64,000 bases of DNA, taken from NCBI RefSeq assembly GCF_000816145.1, contig NZ_CP007141.1:620001-684000 (forward strand), read 5' to 3'. Source of the DNA: Pseudothermotoga hypogea DSM 11164 = NBRC 106472. Its GTDB lineage: Bacteria; Thermotogota; Thermotogae; Thermotogales; DSM-5069. Of the stretch, positions 63,515 through 64,000 are shown piece after piece; position 1 is the first letter of the stretch, and each line of letters opens with the position of its first letter. The notes under the pieces are model-generated. The model ran no database searches and was not told where the DNA came from. It saw nothing but the letters and a program-made list of their open reading frames with translations. A program made the translations under genes and the position numbers.

Positions 63515-64000
63515 TCAATACCTTATGCGCGGATCGAGGACCGCGTAGAGAACATCAGCAACCAAATGCGCGATCAAAACGAAGATACCCGTGAAGACCA
63601 AAAGGCCTATCAACAGGGGTGTATCTTGAGTGTTCAACGCCTCCAAATACGCGCGCCCGATGCCTGGCCAGGAGAACATCGTTTCCGTAATGATACCGCC
63701 ACCCACCGTGAATCCCAAGCTTATGACGAAGTTGGTGACCAAAGGCAAGAGCGCGTTCCTCGCAGCGTGCTTGTCCCTGACGACGTTGTCCGGTAAACCT
63801 TTCGCCTTAGCGGTGGTTATGTAGTCCTCCCTTATGACGTCCAGCATCGTGTCGCGCATGACGAGCATACTACCCGCAAAAGAGTAGAGGGTCAGTGTGA
63901 GCACTGGAAGCACCATGTGCTTTATGATATCCCAGGCGTAAACAGAATAGCCCGAGAGGATCCATATCACGATTGAAATAACGACAGTAATAGCTGAAGA
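63515..64000 (-). CDS. oppB: Oligopeptide ABC transporter permease, OppB type (partial)
   Basis: C-terminal 161 codons; the frame stays open to the window edge. Helices with HMVLPVLTLTLYSFAGSMLVMRD, the EAA loop DYITTAKAKGLPDNVVRDKHAARN, then TETMFSWPGIGR and the closing DVLYAVLDPRIRY, all standard for OppB/DppB. First visible gene of the leftward opp unit. The substrate-binding protein must lie to the right, outside the window. Confidence 0.93.
   Translation of the reverse strand, partial: SSAITVVISIVIWILSGYSVYAWDIIKHMVLPVLTLTLYSFAGSMLVMRDTMLDVIREDYITTAKAKGLPDNVVRDKHAARNALLPLVTNFVISLGFTVGGGIITETMFSWPGIGRAYLEALNTQDTPLLIGLLVFTGIFVLIAHLVADVLYAVLDPRIRY

Overview
The window looks like the chromosome of a hyperthermophilic or thermophilic Thermotogota bacterium, probably a Pseudothermotoga/Thermotoga relative. 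The basis is the 16S rRNA ends, the co-occurrence of an ATP-type and a PPi-type phosphofructokinase, L27 made with a cleavable leader next to the Prp protease, and several proteins matching the length I recall for Thermotoga homologues (PPi-PFK 419 aa, PfkA 319 aa, RuvA 188 aa). No whole-genome comparison was possible, so the genus is an inference. It is dense housekeeping DNA: genes overlap by 1-50 nt, Shine-Dalgarno sites of the GGAGGTG type are strong, and about a third of the starts I chose are GTG or TTG.

Layout. 1-15.5 kb, leftward: 16S rRNA and its promoter; a branched-chain amino-acid ABC transporter (livJ-H-M-G-F, with an intrinsic terminator after livJ); a membrane pyrophosphatase, a degenerate phosphofructokinase paralogue, both subunits of iron-sulfur L-serine dehydratase and a DUF2804 protein; and three lysine genes of the acetylated diaminopimelate route (dapH, aminotransferase, deacetylase), preceded by a leader that looks like a classical attenuator. 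15.5-24.5 kb: PPi-dependent PFK (rightward), a HAD hydrolase and the glycine cleavage genes gcvT-H-PA-PB behind a DUF2007 gene (leftward), then ATP-type pfkA and pyk (rightward).

24.5-38.3 kb, leftward: psuG, nitroreductase, EamA permease, a zinc peptidase, DUF1015, ybeY, a 7TM-HD (PgpH-like) protein, phoH, rpoD, dnaG, rpsI, rplM, rpmA, prp, rplU. Three IS605/IS1341-type elements sit in this stretch: one with an intact tnpB, one 236-bp deletion derivative that keeps both ends, and one decayed remnant. 38.4-44.3 kb, rightward: two related small proteins of unknown function, valS, folC, ruvA and an unknown coiled-coil protein. 44.3-47.1 kb, leftward: an HD-GYP protein and thrS. 47.2-59.7 kb, rightward: nagA, smc, a Nudix hydrolase, an unknown protein, fliS, a GNAT acetyltransferase, a D-2-hydroxyacid dehydrogenase, mreD, a class B PBP, a radical-SAM protein and a CPBP protease. 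59.6-64 kb, leftward: oligopeptide transporter oppB(partial)-C-D-F and two small membrane proteins.

The most notable items are (1) the dapH leader, where a Lys-rich reading frame runs into mutually exclusive antiterminator and terminator hairpins; (2) a third PFK-family protein that keeps the TIDND catalytic motif but has lost the phosphoryl-donor motif, encoded between a pyrophosphatase and serine dehydratase; and (3) the small mobile derivative of the tnpB element and the habit of these elements to sit within a few bases of stop codons. No CRISPR array or tRNA gene was seen.
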